Shown here: piece after piece, positions 26,692 to 35,907 of the stretch | How positions within the stretch are numbered: position 1 is the stretch's first letter | Layout: every line of letters starts with the position of its first letter | From: Mycolicibacterium bacteremicum | GTDB taxonomy: Bacteria; Actinomycetota; Actinomycetes; Mycobacteriales; Mycobacteriaceae | DNA length: 64,000 nucleotides | Direction of reading: 5' to 3' | NCBI RefSeq assembly: GCF_943913955.1 | Contig: NZ_CALUAE010000024.1 | Coordinates: forward strand, 1 to 64,000 | The notes under the pieces: generated by a model | The model's database searches: none | What the model was told of the DNA's origin: nothing | What the model saw: the letters and a program-made list of their open reading frames with translations, nothing else | Translations under genes and position numbers: made by a program

Positions 26692-27946
26692 TGCGCACCG
26701 GCTGGTCGGCGAATCGCGTTGCCATCCAGTTCAACTGGCTCACCAGGTCGACCTCCGCATGTCCCTTGTCCGGTTCGAACTGCACCGTCACCGTGCCGCC
26801 GAGCGCGCACGCCCGGTCGATCGCCGCGGCGGTCCATTCCGCGTCGACCAGGGTATCGGCGCCGCCGTACCAGACCGACATCGGCGCGGACAGCGCCCGC
26901 TGCGGCAGGGCCCAGGCCCGCAGCAGCGCGCGCATCCGGTCGGCGGCGACCGCGTTGCGCGGTGCGACGTCCTCGGGGCGCAGGTGCTCGGCGGCCGCGC
27001 CGCGCTGGTAGATCTGCGGCGCCTGGCAGGCGGTCAGGATGGACCAGTGCTCGGCGGCGGCCCCGGCCCGGAAGTCGTCGCGGTTCAGGTCGGGATGGAC
27101 CCGGGCCAGCGATTCGACGATCACCGGCATGGCCAGCAGCTGGTCGGTGGTCAGCCGGCCGGTCAGGGCCTTGTCGACGAAACCGGTGACATCGGCCGCG
27201 GGCGAGGCCGCGACGGCGCCGAGCAGTTGCAGTTCGGGGGCGTAGACCGAGGCCTGCTCGTCGGCGGCCCAGGTGGCCGCGCCGCCCTGGGAGTGCCCGA
27301 ACGCCATCCAGGTGCCCGAGACGTCGGCGAAGGTGTGCCGCAGCGCCCGCACGCTGTCGATCATGTTCAGCCCGGCGGTCTTGGCGTCCAGGTAGGGGTG
27401 CACCCCCTTGGCGCCCAAGCCCTGATAGTCCGGCACGGCGACGGCGTAGCCGCGGTCGATGAACGGGGTGACGAAGGCCAGCGCGCCCAGCATGGTGTCC
27501 GACAGGGACGGGGCGCACGGCCCGTCGATGCCGACGGTCCCGTGCCCGATGGCGACCACCCGCCAGCCGCCCGGCGGCGGGTCACCCAGCGGGGTGAACA
27601 CCGAGCCCGAGACGACGGTGGGCCCGCCGGTATCCCCCTCGGTGGACCGGTAGAGCACCCGGGCGGCGTGCATGTTGCGGGCCTCGATGCGCCGGGTCAC
27701 CCCGGGCATGGTGGTCGCCGACACCAGCGAGCCGGGTCCGGCGGCGGTCAGGTCGGCGTCGTCGATGGGCACCGGCGGGCCGCCCGCGGACGGGAAGGTG
27801 TTCAGGACGGCAAGTCCGATGGGCACGGCGAAGGGGGCCAGTGCGGCGTAGAGGGCCACCTGCGCGATGAGTGCGATGGTGACCGCGAGGATGCCGAAGA
27901 GCCGGCGCGCTCGGCGGGCTCTGACCTCGGACGGCACGAAGGCCAC
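26681..27946 (-). CDS. Secretory lipase-family alpha/beta-hydrolase, copy 1 (membrane-anchored)
   Basis: A 421-residue alpha/beta-hydrolase of the LIP family (PF03583 type). A basic start and a long hydrophobic segment (residues 16-49) act as signal anchor or uncleaved signal. The nucleophile elbow is GHSQG with Ser219; the acid is in YGGADTLVD and the catalytic His in PDKGHAEVD. The family-specific GPGSLVS segment and a CAPSL cysteine are present. It acts outside the membrane on acyl esters, but the substrate is unknown. It lies between the sugar-phosphate transferase (32-base gap) and birA (overlap), and is the first of four paralogues in this locus. Confidence 0.85.
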   Translation of the reverse strand: MAFVPSEVRARRARRLFGILAVTIALIAQVALYAALAPFAVPIGLAVLNTFPSAGGPPVPIDDADLTAAGPGSLVSATTMPGVTRRIEARNMHAARVLYRSTEGDTGGPTVVSGSVFTPLGDPPPGGWRVVAIGHGTVGIDGPCAPSLSDTMLGALAFVTPFIDRGYAVAVPDYQGLGAKGVHPYLDAKTAGLNMIDSVRALRHTFADVSGTWMAFGHSQGGAATWAADEQASVYAPELQLLGAVAASPAADVTGFVDKALTGRLTTDQLLAMPVIVESLARVHPDLNRDDFRAGAAAEHWSILTACQAPQIYQRGAAAEHLRPEDVAPRNAVAADRMRALLRAWALPQRALSAPMSVWYGGADTLVDAEWTAAAIDRACALGGTVTVQFEPDKGHAEVDLVSQLNWMATRFADQPVRNDC

Positions 27947-27978
27947 GCTACCGGAGCGCAGACGCGGCGCCGGGCCGG

Positions 27979-29499
27979 CTAGTAGGCGCCGGTACCACCG
28001 AGCACGGTGCGGACCGTCTTGAAGGCGATCAGCAGATCACTGCTGATGGACCAGTTCTCGACGTAGGAGAGGTCCAGGCGCACCGAGTCGTCCCAGGACA
28101 GGTCCGCGCGACCGCTGACCTGCCAGAGTCCGGTGATACCGGGCAGCACGAGCAGCCGGCGGCGCACCTGGTCGGTGTAGGCGTCGGCCTCGCTCGGCAG
28201 CGGCGGGCGCGGGCCCACGACGCTCATCTCCTTCTTCAGGACGTTGATGAACTGCGGCAGCTCGTCGATGCTGTAGCGGCGCAGGATGCGGCCGACGGTG
28301 GTGACGCGCGGGTCGCGGCGGATCTTGAACAGCACCCCGCCGTCCATCTCGTTCATATCGGCCAGGCCGGCGACCATCTGGTCGGCGTTCTCGACCATGG
28401 TGCGCAGCTTGATCATCTGGAACGGCTTGCCGTCCAATCCGATCCGCTCGGACAGGTAGAAGATCGGGCCGCGGCTGGTCAGCTTGATGGCGATGGCGCT
28501 CACCAGCAGCAGCGGGAACGCCGCGAGCAGCACGCTGAGCGAGACGAAGATGTCGAAGGCCCGCTTCTGCAGCTTCTTGGTGCCGCTGTACTGCGGCTTC
28601 TCCACGTGGATGAGCGGCAGACCGGCGACCGGACGCATGGTCAGGCGCGGTCCGGCGACATCGACCATGCCCGGGGAGACCACCAGGTCGACGCCGAGGC
28701 GGTCCAGGTCCCAGGACAGTTCCCGCACACCGTCGGGGCCGAGATGTTCGGTGGTGGTCAGCGCGACGGTGTCGGCGTTGACCGTGGTGATGGCCTCTTC
28801 GACCTGGTGTTCGTCACCCAGGATGGGCAGCGGGCCCACGCCGGGCACATCGAGCGTGCCGCCACCGGCCCGGCCGGTCAGGCAGACGCCGACGACGGAG
28901 TAGCCGTAACCCCAGGACCGTTCCAGTGACTGCACCAGGCTGCGGACCGCGGCGGCATTGCCGACCGCGACCACGGAGGTGACGCAGCGGCCGCGCTTGC
29001 GGTACCAGGCCAGCACGCGCCGGCAGGCGCTGCGGCCGATGAACAGGAAGACCAGACCCAGCGGGAAGGCCAGCGCCAGATAACCGCGCGCGTACTCCGG
29101 CCGGAAGATCATCAACGTGACGGCGACCACACTGATGGTGGACAGGGTCGCCGACAGCACCCGGCGGTACTCCTCCATGCCCGCGCCGACGATCCGCGGC
29201 GAGCGCGTGCGGTAGGCGGTCAGCAAACCCAGCCAGATCAGGCCGAAGATGACCGACAGCAACCCGAAGTACTTGGTGAGCGGATCGAAATCGGTGACCG
29301 GACGACCCAATCGGACCATCTGGGCACACGCCATCGCCGCGCCGACGACCACGACGTCGGTGATGAGCAGGGCGTGACCGTAACGCCGCTGCCACAGCAA
29401 CCCATCGTGATCACGAGCGGGCGCCGAGCCCGTCAGGGCAATCGGCGCTTCCGTCTCTCTCACCAACGTCACTTGCGTGTCCACCTTCGTTTGCTGCAC
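27979..29499 (-). CDS. Undecaprenyl/decaprenyl-phosphate sugar-1-phosphate transferase
   Basis: A 506-residue initiating enzyme of exopolysaccharide synthesis (WbaP/CpsE type). Four to five N-terminal membrane helices are followed by a nucleotide-binding-like middle domain (VVAVGNAAAVRSLVQSLE). The bacterial sugar transferase domain spans about 312-506, with KRAFDIFVSL, RIGLDGKPFQMIKLRTM, the catalytic SIDELPQ, and VVGPRPPLPSE, LPGITGLWQVSGR. It transfers a hexose-1-phosphate to the lipid carrier in the membrane. The start is a GTG at 29499 without a strong ribosome site. A 591-base promoter region lies upstream. Confidence 0.93.
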   Translation of the reverse strand: MQQTKVDTQVTLVRETEAPIALTGSAPARDHDGLLWQRRYGHALLITDVVVVGAAMACAQMVRLGRPVTDFDPLTKYFGLLSVIFGLIWLGLLTAYRTRSPRIVGAGMEEYRRVLSATLSTISVVAVTLMIFRPEYARGYLALAFPLGLVFLFIGRSACRRVLAWYRKRGRCVTSVVAVGNAAAVRSLVQSLERSWGYGYSVVGVCLTGRAGGGTLDVPGVGPLPILGDEHQVEEAITTVNADTVALTTTEHLGPDGVRELSWDLDRLGVDLVVSPGMVDVAGPRLTMRPVAGLPLIHVEKPQYSGTKKLQKRAFDIFVSLSVLLAAFPLLLVSAIAIKLTSRGPIFYLSERIGLDGKPFQMIKLRTMVENADQMVAGLADMNEMDGGVLFKIRRDPRVTTVGRILRRYSIDELPQFINVLKKEMSVVGPRPPLPSEADAYTDQVRRRLLVLPGITGLWQVSGRADLSWDDSVRLDLSYVENWSISSDLLIAFKTVRTVLGGTGAY

Positions 29500-30090
29500 C
29501 GGTCACTGCATGCTGGATAAGACTATCGCTTTGTTTCCTGATACTTGCAACATTTTGGCCCAAATATCCACCCATTGGCTGACGCGCGCGCAAATTCGCT
29601 CACCGATTCGGTCATGATTTGCCACCCCCCTGAGCCCATGTGCACCGGCCAAAACTGACGCCCCCGACAGTTTGACCTGGTAGTTAGCGTAATCCAGCCG
29701 TGTTAATCAGACGTACGTATGTCTTTTCGTCGAAGTAGCCACAGCGTTACATCGGCCCCCGATCGGGGGGTACCTGCGGAAGTGGGCTGACTCACCATTG
29801 CTGGAAATGCGATTGCACGCGCGAATCGGATGATTCGTGCTTAGCCGCGAAGCGAAACACCGCCGGCAACGTGACCGGCTCGGGCCCGGCGTACCCCCAA
29901 TTCCCTGATCGGCGGCACCCTGGGCGGTCGGGACGGGTACGGCGGTACCGAAAGGGCGCCCGTACGCCGGCGTACCGGGGCCGCGCGGCGTACCTGTACG
30001 TCGTTGCGAATTACCCGCCGGCGGGCGCCCGGAAACGTGCGCGGACCGGCCACCGGACCGACGCGGCAACGGCGCCCGGGCGCCGCCGGG
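29500..30090. other. Long regulatory region upstream of the sugar-phosphate transferase
   Basis: No convincing gene lies in this 591-base gap. About 180 bases next to the transferase start are AT-rich and look like a promoter. The distal part has GTAC nine times between 29713 and 29999, including three exact GGCGTACC copies at 29888, 29969 and 29987, and a near-palindrome GACGTACGTATGTC at 29710-29723. These look like repeated regulator sites. A 120-residue minus-strand open frame here has biased, basic composition and is judged spurious. Confidence 0.55.
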
Positions 30091-31320
30091 CTAGGCGCAC
30101 TCGGTGGTCGCAGGCAGCCCGCCGAGCCGCTCGGTCAACCACCCCAGCTGTTCGGCGACCTCCAGGTCACCGTGGCCCTTGTCGGGCTGGAAGTCCCAGA
30201 CCACGTTGCCGCCGAGCGCGCAGGCCCGCTCGATCGCGGCGCGGGTCCAGTCCGGGTCGATGTACTCGTCCTCACCGCCGTAGACCACCGACAGCGGAGC
30301 CGCCAGCGGCTGCTGCGGCAGCGCCCAGGCCTGCAGGTACCCCCGCAGCCGGTCGGCGGCCTCGGGCGTCTTCGGGGTCAGGTCACCGGGCTGCAGCTGC
30401 TCGATGAGGTCCTCCCGGTCGTGCACCGCCGCTCCCGAACACGCGATCAGGGTGTCCCACCGCTCGGCGGCCACGCCGTGGCGGTAGTCGTCGCGGTTGA
30501 CGTCCGGGTGCATCCGGGCCAGCGACTCGATCACCAGGATCAGCGCGGCGGCCTGTTCGTTGGTCAGGGTGGCGTTGACGGCCTTGTCGACCAGTCCGGC
30601 GATATCGGCCACCGGCGCGAGCGCCAGCACGCCGCTGGGCAGCAGCTCGGGTGCGTAGGTGCCGGCCTGCTCGCCGACGGCCCAGACCGCGCCGCCGCCC
30701 TGCGATCCGCCGAGCGCCGCCCAGCGTTCCGACACGTCGGGGAAGGTCTTGCGCAGCGCGCGCACCGAATCGATCATGTTGCGCCCCGCGGTGCGCGAGT
30801 CCAGGTACGGATGCACGCCGGGTGCGCCGAGGCCCTGGAAGTCGGCGAAGGCGACCGCGAAGCCGAGGTCGGTCAGCTTGACCACCCAGTCGGTCATGCC
30901 GAGCAGCGTCGCCGACAGCGAGGGCGCGCACATCTCGTCGATGCCGACGGTGCCGTGCCCGAAGGCGACCACCGGCCAGCCCCCGGCGGGCGCGCTGCCC
31001 TGCGGGACGTAGACCGAACCGGACACCTCCGTCGGCGCACCGGTGTCGCCGTCGGTGGACCGGTACACCACGCGGGCGGCCTCGATCCGCGAACCCTGCG
31101 GGCTGCGGCTGAACTCCGGCATGGTCATCGCGCTGACCAACGAGCCGGGTCCGGCGCCGGACAGGTCCGCCCCGGGGATCGGTTCGGCCGTCGCGACCGG
31201 CGGCGGCGGGTCGGACAGCCCGACCTGTTCGCGCGCGCGCGACGAAACAGCCAGCGTCACACCGGCGATCAGGATCAACACGGCCAGCACACCGCCGGCC
31301 ACCAACAGGGTCCGGCGCAT
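30091..31320 (-). CDS. Secretory lipase-family alpha/beta-hydrolase, copy 2 (membrane-anchored)
   Basis: A 409-residue paralogue of the hydrolase at 26.7 kb. An N-terminal hydrophobic helix (residues 4-26) exports or anchors it. The nucleophile elbow is GGSQG with Ser206, the acid lies in YGGEDEYID and the His in PDKGHGDLE. GPGSLVS (57-63) and CAPSL are conserved. Its ATG shares a base with the stop of the acyltransferase gene upstream, so the two are coupled. It closes the six-gene minus-strand unit that starts at 37365. Acyl-group transfer or removal on the exopolysaccharide is a plausible role from context. Confidence 0.85.
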   Translation of the reverse strand: MRRTLLVAGGVLAVLILIAGVTLAVSSRAREQVGLSDPPPPVATAEPIPGADLSGAGPGSLVSAMTMPEFSRSPQGSRIEAARVVYRSTDGDTGAPTEVSGSVYVPQGSAPAGGWPVVAFGHGTVGIDEMCAPSLSATLLGMTDWVVKLTDLGFAVAFADFQGLGAPGVHPYLDSRTAGRNMIDSVRALRKTFPDVSERWAALGGSQGGGAVWAVGEQAGTYAPELLPSGVLALAPVADIAGLVDKAVNATLTNEQAAALILVIESLARMHPDVNRDDYRHGVAAERWDTLIACSGAAVHDREDLIEQLQPGDLTPKTPEAADRLRGYLQAWALPQQPLAAPLSVVYGGEDEYIDPDWTRAAIERACALGGNVVWDFQPDKGHGDLEVAEQLGWLTERLGGLPATTECA

Positions 31321-32618
31321 CAGCGCTTCCGGAACCGCTTGACGAGGTCCAGGCCCGGACGTTCGACGGCGTAATAGGTGATCGTCGACAAGACGATGGT
31401 CACGACTGCCACCACAGCAACGTTACGCAGCATTCCGCCCCAGGAGTCACCGGCGGCCAGATCGTAGCGGCCCAGCAGCAGCAACACCGGGTAGTGCCAC
31501 AGGTACACCGACAGCGAGATCAGGCCGACGAAGTAGAACGGCTTGGCGTCCAGGAACCGCGCGATCCGCGAGTCCCGACCGCGCGCCAGCGGGAACACGA
31601 CGATCGCGATGAACACCGCGGACACGAAACCGATTCCGGCCGTGGCGAATACGGTGCCCGACACCGCCAGCACGAGGGCGCCGACGAAGGACACCAGCAG
31701 CAGCGGGTAGCAGGCCAGGTTGATCCGGCGGGCCGCCGGCGCCGAGATCACGCCCTGCTCGATCGCGACGAACAGGATCGCCGCGAACATGCCGTAGGCG
31801 AACAGGTCGGCGTTGGTCAGGAAGCTGCGCATGAACACCGCGGCCCAGGTCGGTCCCCAGTTCTGCATCATCACGGTGTCGGCGCCGGTGGCCGAGAACA
31901 CCAGCGGTGCGAACAACCGGCCCACCACCCCGATCGTCAGCAGGATCACCGGCGCCAGACACGCCAGCACCAGCGGTGTGACGTCGGTGCGCCGACGCAG
32001 CCCGAAGAGCAGCAGACCCAGCAGCGGCAGCGAGGCGTAGAACGCGATCTCCAAGGTCAGCGACCAGGACGGGCTGATCCCGGTCTGCACGTAGTCGGGG
32101 ATGTAGGTCTGGGTGAGCGTCAGGTTGGCCAGCAGCTCCCACGGATCGGTGATCATCCCGGTGCCGGCGTCGGTGCCGTGCGGCTGGATCGCGGAGTTCT
32201 CCACGTAGGCCACCTGCAGCACGTAGTTGCACAGCAGGAAGATCACCAGATACCCGGGGAACACCCGGAAGACCCGGTGCAGCACATACTGCTTGGTGTC
32301 GGGCATCGCGGCCGTCGACCGGTCCTTGGTCAGCCGGCGGATGTAGGGCAGGAACAGCAGGAAGCCGCTCAGCACGAAGAACAGGATCAGCGCCAGGCCC
32401 AGCACACCCAAAAACGCCTTGTCGTGGGTGACCGGCGAGTAGCTCAGCGCGACATGGCCGACCACGACGGCCAGGCAGCCCAGCCCGCGGATGCCGTCGA
32501 GCCCGATGATCCTGGCGCGGTTCGGCGCGCTGGCCATCACCTGTGATTCGACCGCCGAATCGGGGGCGGCCGCCGCCGGCGGTGGGACGTCCCCGCGGGC
32601 CGCGTTCGTGTCTGTCAT
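31320..32618 (-). CDS. Membrane O-acyltransferase (acyltransferase 3 family)
   Basis: A 432-residue protein with ten or so membrane helices. It has the acyltransferase-3 start motif IIGLDGIRGLGCLAVVVGHV with the conserved His, then LFFVLSGFLLFLPYIRR, HRVFRVFPGY and GISPSWSLTLEIAFYASLPLLG. This family moves acetyl or longer acyl groups onto cell-surface sugars across the membrane. The ATG at 32618 precedes a Pro/Ala-rich cytosolic leader. It lies between two lipase-family genes, which suggests that acylation and deacylation of the same glycan are paired. Confidence 0.9.
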   Translation of the reverse strand: MTDTNAARGDVPPPAAAAPDSAVESQVMASAPNRARIIGLDGIRGLGCLAVVVGHVALSYSPVTHDKAFLGVLGLALILFFVLSGFLLFLPYIRRLTKDRSTAAMPDTKQYVLHRVFRVFPGYLVIFLLCNYVLQVAYVENSAIQPHGTDAGTGMITDPWELLANLTLTQTYIPDYVQTGISPSWSLTLEIAFYASLPLLGLLLFGLRRRTDVTPLVLACLAPVILLTIGVVGRLFAPLVFSATGADTVMMQNWGPTWAAVFMRSFLTNADLFAYGMFAAILFVAIEQGVISAPAARRINLACYPLLLVSFVGALVLAVSGTVFATAGIGFVSAVFIAIVVFPLARGRDSRIARFLDAKPFYFVGLISLSVYLWHYPVLLLLGRYDLAAGDSWGGMLRNVAVVAVVTIVLSTITYYAVERPGLDLVKRFRKR

Positions 32619-32671
32619 GGGCGTTCTCCGGTCGGGCGACGGTTCTCGGTGCGGATCCGGCGGTGGACCCG

Positions 32672-33913
32672 CTAGGCGGTCCGGAGGATCGACGGGCCAC
32701 CCTCCACCGTGCAGGTGTTGTCGGCGGGAGCGTCGGCGAACCGCTTGATGATCCAGTCCAGCGCGACGATCGGGTCGAAGTCGCCGTGTCCGCGACCGCC
32801 AGCGATGAACGATGCCACGATGTCGCCCAGATCGCAGGCTCTTTGCACGGCGTCGGTGGTCCAGGCCACCGGCACCACATCGTCGGCATCGCCGTGCACG
32901 ACGAACATCGGGGCGGCCGCCGGGGCCTTGGGCAGACCGCTCATCTGCTGCAGGTATCCGCGCAGCCGGTCGACGGCCTCGGGGGTGGCCGGCCGCAGAT
33001 CCTCGGGCGGGATCTTCTCGGCCACCTCGAGGCGCTCCTCGGCGGCGTCGATCGAACACCCGGCCAACAGATTCCAGTTCTCGGCGACCAACCCGCGCCG
33101 GTAGTCGTCGAGGTTCATCTCGGGATGCGCGTTCTGCAATGAGGACAGGATGAGCACCATCGCGATGCGCTGCTGCGGGGACAGCGTGCCCGCGGCGGCC
33201 ATGTCGGCCAGGCCGGTGATGTCGGCGGCCGGGGACACGCTCACCGATCCGAGCAGCCGGGTGTTGCGGGCGCCGTAGGTGTTGAACACCTCGTTGGCGG
33301 CCCAGGACGCCTGCCCACCCTGGGACACCCCGAAGGCGACCCAGCGCTCGGAGATGTCGGGGACCAGGCGCTGTGCCGCGCTGGCCGCGTCGACCATGTT
33401 GTAGCCGGCCGTCGTCGCATCCAGGTACGGGTGGTAGCTGTTGGTGTTGCCCAGCCCCTGATAATCCGGCACCACCATCACATAGCCGAGGGTGACCAGC
33501 GCCCGGATGGCGTCGGCCGAGCCGAGCAGGGTCGGCGACAGCGACGGCCCGCACTCCGACAGCACGCCGGTGGTGCCGTGCCCGAACACGATGACCGGCC
33601 AGCCGCCCTCGGGCGCCGTGCCGTCCGGCACGAAGACGCTCCCGGTGACCACCTGCGGGCTGCCGTCCACCCCGGAGGTGGAGTTGTAGCTGATGTGCGC
33701 CGCGATCGAGGTGATCCGCAGCAGTCGGCGGTCCACGGTCGGCAGCCGGGTCGCACTGACCAGCGACCCGGGACCGGTCGCGGAGAAATCGGCGGGCAGC
33801 TGGATCTCGGTGACCGCGGGCGCCGGCGGTTCGGTGTCGGGCCCGGCACAGCCGGCGGCCACCAGCGCGACCGCCAGCAACGAGCTCGCCAGCATCTTCT
33901 TGGGCAGTATCAC
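32672..33913 (-). CDS. Secretory lipase-family lipoprotein, copy 3
   Basis: A 413-residue predicted lipoprotein: signal peptide with lipobox VAAGC, acylated Cys22. The hydrolase domain has GPGSLVS, the nucleophile elbow GVSQG with Ser197, an acid in VVHGDADDVVP and His in GGRGHGDFD. It would be tethered to the outer face of the plasma membrane. It begins seven bases after the stop of the short Wzz gene and precedes the acyltransferase by 53 bases. Paralogue of the copies at 26.7, 30.1 and 34.7 kb. Confidence 0.86.
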   Translation of the reverse strand: MILPKKMLASSLLAVALVAAGCAGPDTEPPAPAVTEIQLPADFSATGPGSLVSATRLPTVDRRLLRITSIAAHISYNSTSGVDGSPQVVTGSVFVPDGTAPEGGWPVIVFGHGTTGVLSECGPSLSPTLLGSADAIRALVTLGYVMVVPDYQGLGNTNSYHPYLDATTAGYNMVDAASAAQRLVPDISERWVAFGVSQGGQASWAANEVFNTYGARNTRLLGSVSVSPAADITGLADMAAAGTLSPQQRIAMVLILSSLQNAHPEMNLDDYRRGLVAENWNLLAGCSIDAAEERLEVAEKIPPEDLRPATPEAVDRLRGYLQQMSGLPKAPAAAPMFVVHGDADDVVPVAWTTDAVQRACDLGDIVASFIAGGRGHGDFDPIVALDWIIKRFADAPADNTCTVEGGPSILRTA

Positions 33914-33920
33914 GGAGCTC

Positions 33921-34655
33921 CTAGGACTTACCGGTGGACATCGCGACGTTGACGACGTCGACCAGCTGGCCGCGGGTCAGCACGTTGTCCCTGGCGATAC
34001 CGATGGCCAGCACCAGCACCGCGCTCAGCGCGAAGCCGAGCCCGGCGGCCACGATCAGCGTGTTCTTCACATCGGGTTGCACGGCGTGGGCGGTGGTGGC
34101 CGGATCGACCGGCATCAGCTCGGCGACCGGCCCGGTGTACTGGATGGCGTCGGTGGGCTCGGCCTGGATCCACTCCAGCTCCCCCGACAGCTTCATCAGG
34201 TTGCCCGCCAGCGCGTTGACGGCGGTCACGGTCTGGTCGGCGTCGGAGCCGGCGACCGTCACCCGCAGCAGCACCGAACTGGGCCGGCCGAACCTGTTGA
34301 TGCCGTAGGGCTCCCAGGTCGCGGTGGTGCTGGCGGCCAGCTGCTCGGCCGTCATCGGCAGGCCGGTCTCGTCGATGGCGCGCTGGCTGACCACCCGCGA
34401 CTGCGCCAGTGAGGAGTATGTCGCCATCCGGCTGTTGGCGCCGAGACCACCGGCATAGGCCGAGTACGTGCCGGGGTCGCCGGCGACGTGGGCGAACAGC
34501 AGCGCCGAGGCGGTGTAGCTGCGTTCGAAGGTGGCCTTCTGCAACAGGTAGGCCGCACCCGGGGCCAGCACGGTGGCCACCAGGATGATCAGCCAGCCCT
34601 TGGCCAGGATCGTCAGATAGTCCCGCACCCGCGGAACATCAACCGGGGCCCTCAA
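33921..34655 (-). CDS. Wzz-type chain-length determinant without kinase domain
   Basis: A 244-residue polysaccharide co-polymerase. One membrane helix lies near the N-terminus (GWLIILVATVLAPGAAYLL) and a second near residues 203-226 (TLIVAAGLGFALSAVLVLAIGIA). The extracytoplasmic loop between them is alpha-helical and Ala/Thr-rich. It sets polymer length with the Wzy polymerase. The likely start is a TTG at 34655 that overlaps the stop of the upstream lipase gene (TTGA); a GTG at 34628 is an alternative. Unlike the protein encoded at 35.9 kb it has no nucleotide-binding domain. Confidence 0.8.
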   Translation of the reverse strand: MRAPVDVPRVRDYLTILAKGWLIILVATVLAPGAAYLLQKATFERSYTASALLFAHVAGDPGTYSAYAGGLGANSRMATYSSLAQSRVVSQRAIDETGLPMTAEQLAASTTATWEPYGINRFGRPSSVLLRVTVAGSDADQTVTAVNALAGNLMKLSGELEWIQAEPTDAIQYTGPVAELMPVDPATTAHAVQPDVKNTLIVAAGLGFALSAVLVLAIGIARDNVLTRGQLVDVVNVAMSTGKS

Positions 34656-35905
34656 TTTCGGCCCAGGCAATCGTTGCGTGGCGGGTCGGCACCGTCGAGG
34701 CGGTCCATCAGCCAGGGCAGCGTGAAGCCACTGTCCAGGTCGGCGTGCCCTTTGCCGACCCCCTTCTCGATCTGGATGTAACTGCCCATCGCGCACGCCC
34801 GGTCCAGCGCCTGCTCGAACCAGGCCTGGTTGACCAGCATGTCCTGGGTGCCGTAGCCGACCACCATCGGTGTCAGGTTGGGCGCCTGGGGCACCGCGAT
34901 CTCGGCGAGGCGGTCCCGCAGCCACACCACGTCCTCATAGGTCGAGGGCTTGAGGTCCTCGTTGGTCATCAGGGCGCGCACCCGGGCGATGTCGTCGAAG
35001 TTGGGTGGGATGCAGTCCAGCAGCGCGTCCCAGTTCTGCGCGGTGACGCCGCGGCGGTAGTTGTCCAGGTTCATCTCGGGGTTGAACCACTTCAGCGACT
35101 GCAGCGCGAACACCAGGGTGACCCGCTGATCGGGGGTCAGCGTCTCGTTCCACGCGGCGTCGGCCAGGCCGGCCATGTCGGCGGCCGGAGCCATCGACAC
35201 GGTGCCCAGCAGATCGAGGCCCTGCCCGTAGGTGGGGGCCTGCTCGGCGGCCGCCCACACCGCCAGCCCACCCGCGGAGTGTCCGTAGGCCAACCACTTG
35301 CCGGTGGTCTCGGCACCGACCCGCTGCGCCGCGCGCACCGAGTCGATCACGTTGTAGCCGTAGGTCTTCGCGTTCAGGAACGGGTGCTGATAGCCCTCCA
35401 CGCCGGCGCCCTGGAAGTCCGAGACGGTGACCAGGAATCCGGCCCGCACGAACACCGACATGGTCCAGGCGTTCAGCGGGAGGCTGCCGTACAGGCTGCT
35501 GGCGCACTTGTTCAGCACACCCTTGGTGCCCTGCCCGAAGGCCAGGATCGGCCAGCCCCCCTTGGGCGGATCGCCGGGCGGGATCGCCACAGCGCCGGAC
35601 ACCTCGGTCGGTTGGCCGTCGACACCGGAGGTGGACCGGTACACCACCCGCATATAGGTGGCGTCGTCCTGGTTGAGCAGTTCACTGCCCGACATCGGCT
35701 CCACCGAGATCAGCGATCCGGGCCCGTCATCGGTCATGTCCGGCGGTGGGAGCCGCGGCTTGCCGTCGAACGGCGGGGTGAAGGTCTTGATGGCCGGCGG
35801 TGCCGAGGCCTCCGGCGGGGGCGCCGGCTCGGCGGGCGCGCAGGAGGTCACCAGCACGACCGCCGCACACAGCACCGCCGCGGCGCGGAACAACCTCGGC
35901 GACAC
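34652..35905 (-). CDS. Secretory lipase-family lipoprotein, copy 4
   Basis: A 417-residue predicted lipoprotein with lipobox LVTSC and acylated Cys22, followed by a proline-rich spacer. The hydrolase domain has GPGSLIS (61-67), nucleophile elbow GHSAG with Ser210, an acid in YGTQDMLV and His in GKGHADLD. It is the most divergent of the four copies (GHSAG instead of a Gln after Ser). It starts two bases after the Wzz-kinase stop and overlaps the TTG of the second Wzz gene, so it is embedded in the chain-length module. Confidence 0.86.
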   Translation of the reverse strand: MSPRLFRAAAVLCAAVVLVTSCAPAEPAPPPEASAPPAIKTFTPPFDGKPRLPPPDMTDDGPGSLISVEPMSGSELLNQDDATYMRVVYRSTSGVDGQPTEVSGAVAIPPGDPPKGGWPILAFGQGTKGVLNKCASSLYGSLPLNAWTMSVFVRAGFLVTVSDFQGAGVEGYQHPFLNAKTYGYNVIDSVRAAQRVGAETTGKWLAYGHSAGGLAVWAAAEQAPTYGQGLDLLGTVSMAPAADMAGLADAAWNETLTPDQRVTLVFALQSLKWFNPEMNLDNYRRGVTAQNWDALLDCIPPNFDDIARVRALMTNEDLKPSTYEDVVWLRDRLAEIAVPQAPNLTPMVVGYGTQDMLVNQAWFEQALDRACAMGSYIQIEKGVGKGHADLDSGFTLPWLMDRLDGADPPRNDCLGRN

Positions 35906-35907
35906 TC

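Noticed and set aside
29707..30069. A 120-codon minus-strand open frame in the large gap
   Set aside because: Biased Arg/Gly/Pro composition, no recognisable domain, and it runs through the repeated GTAC elements.
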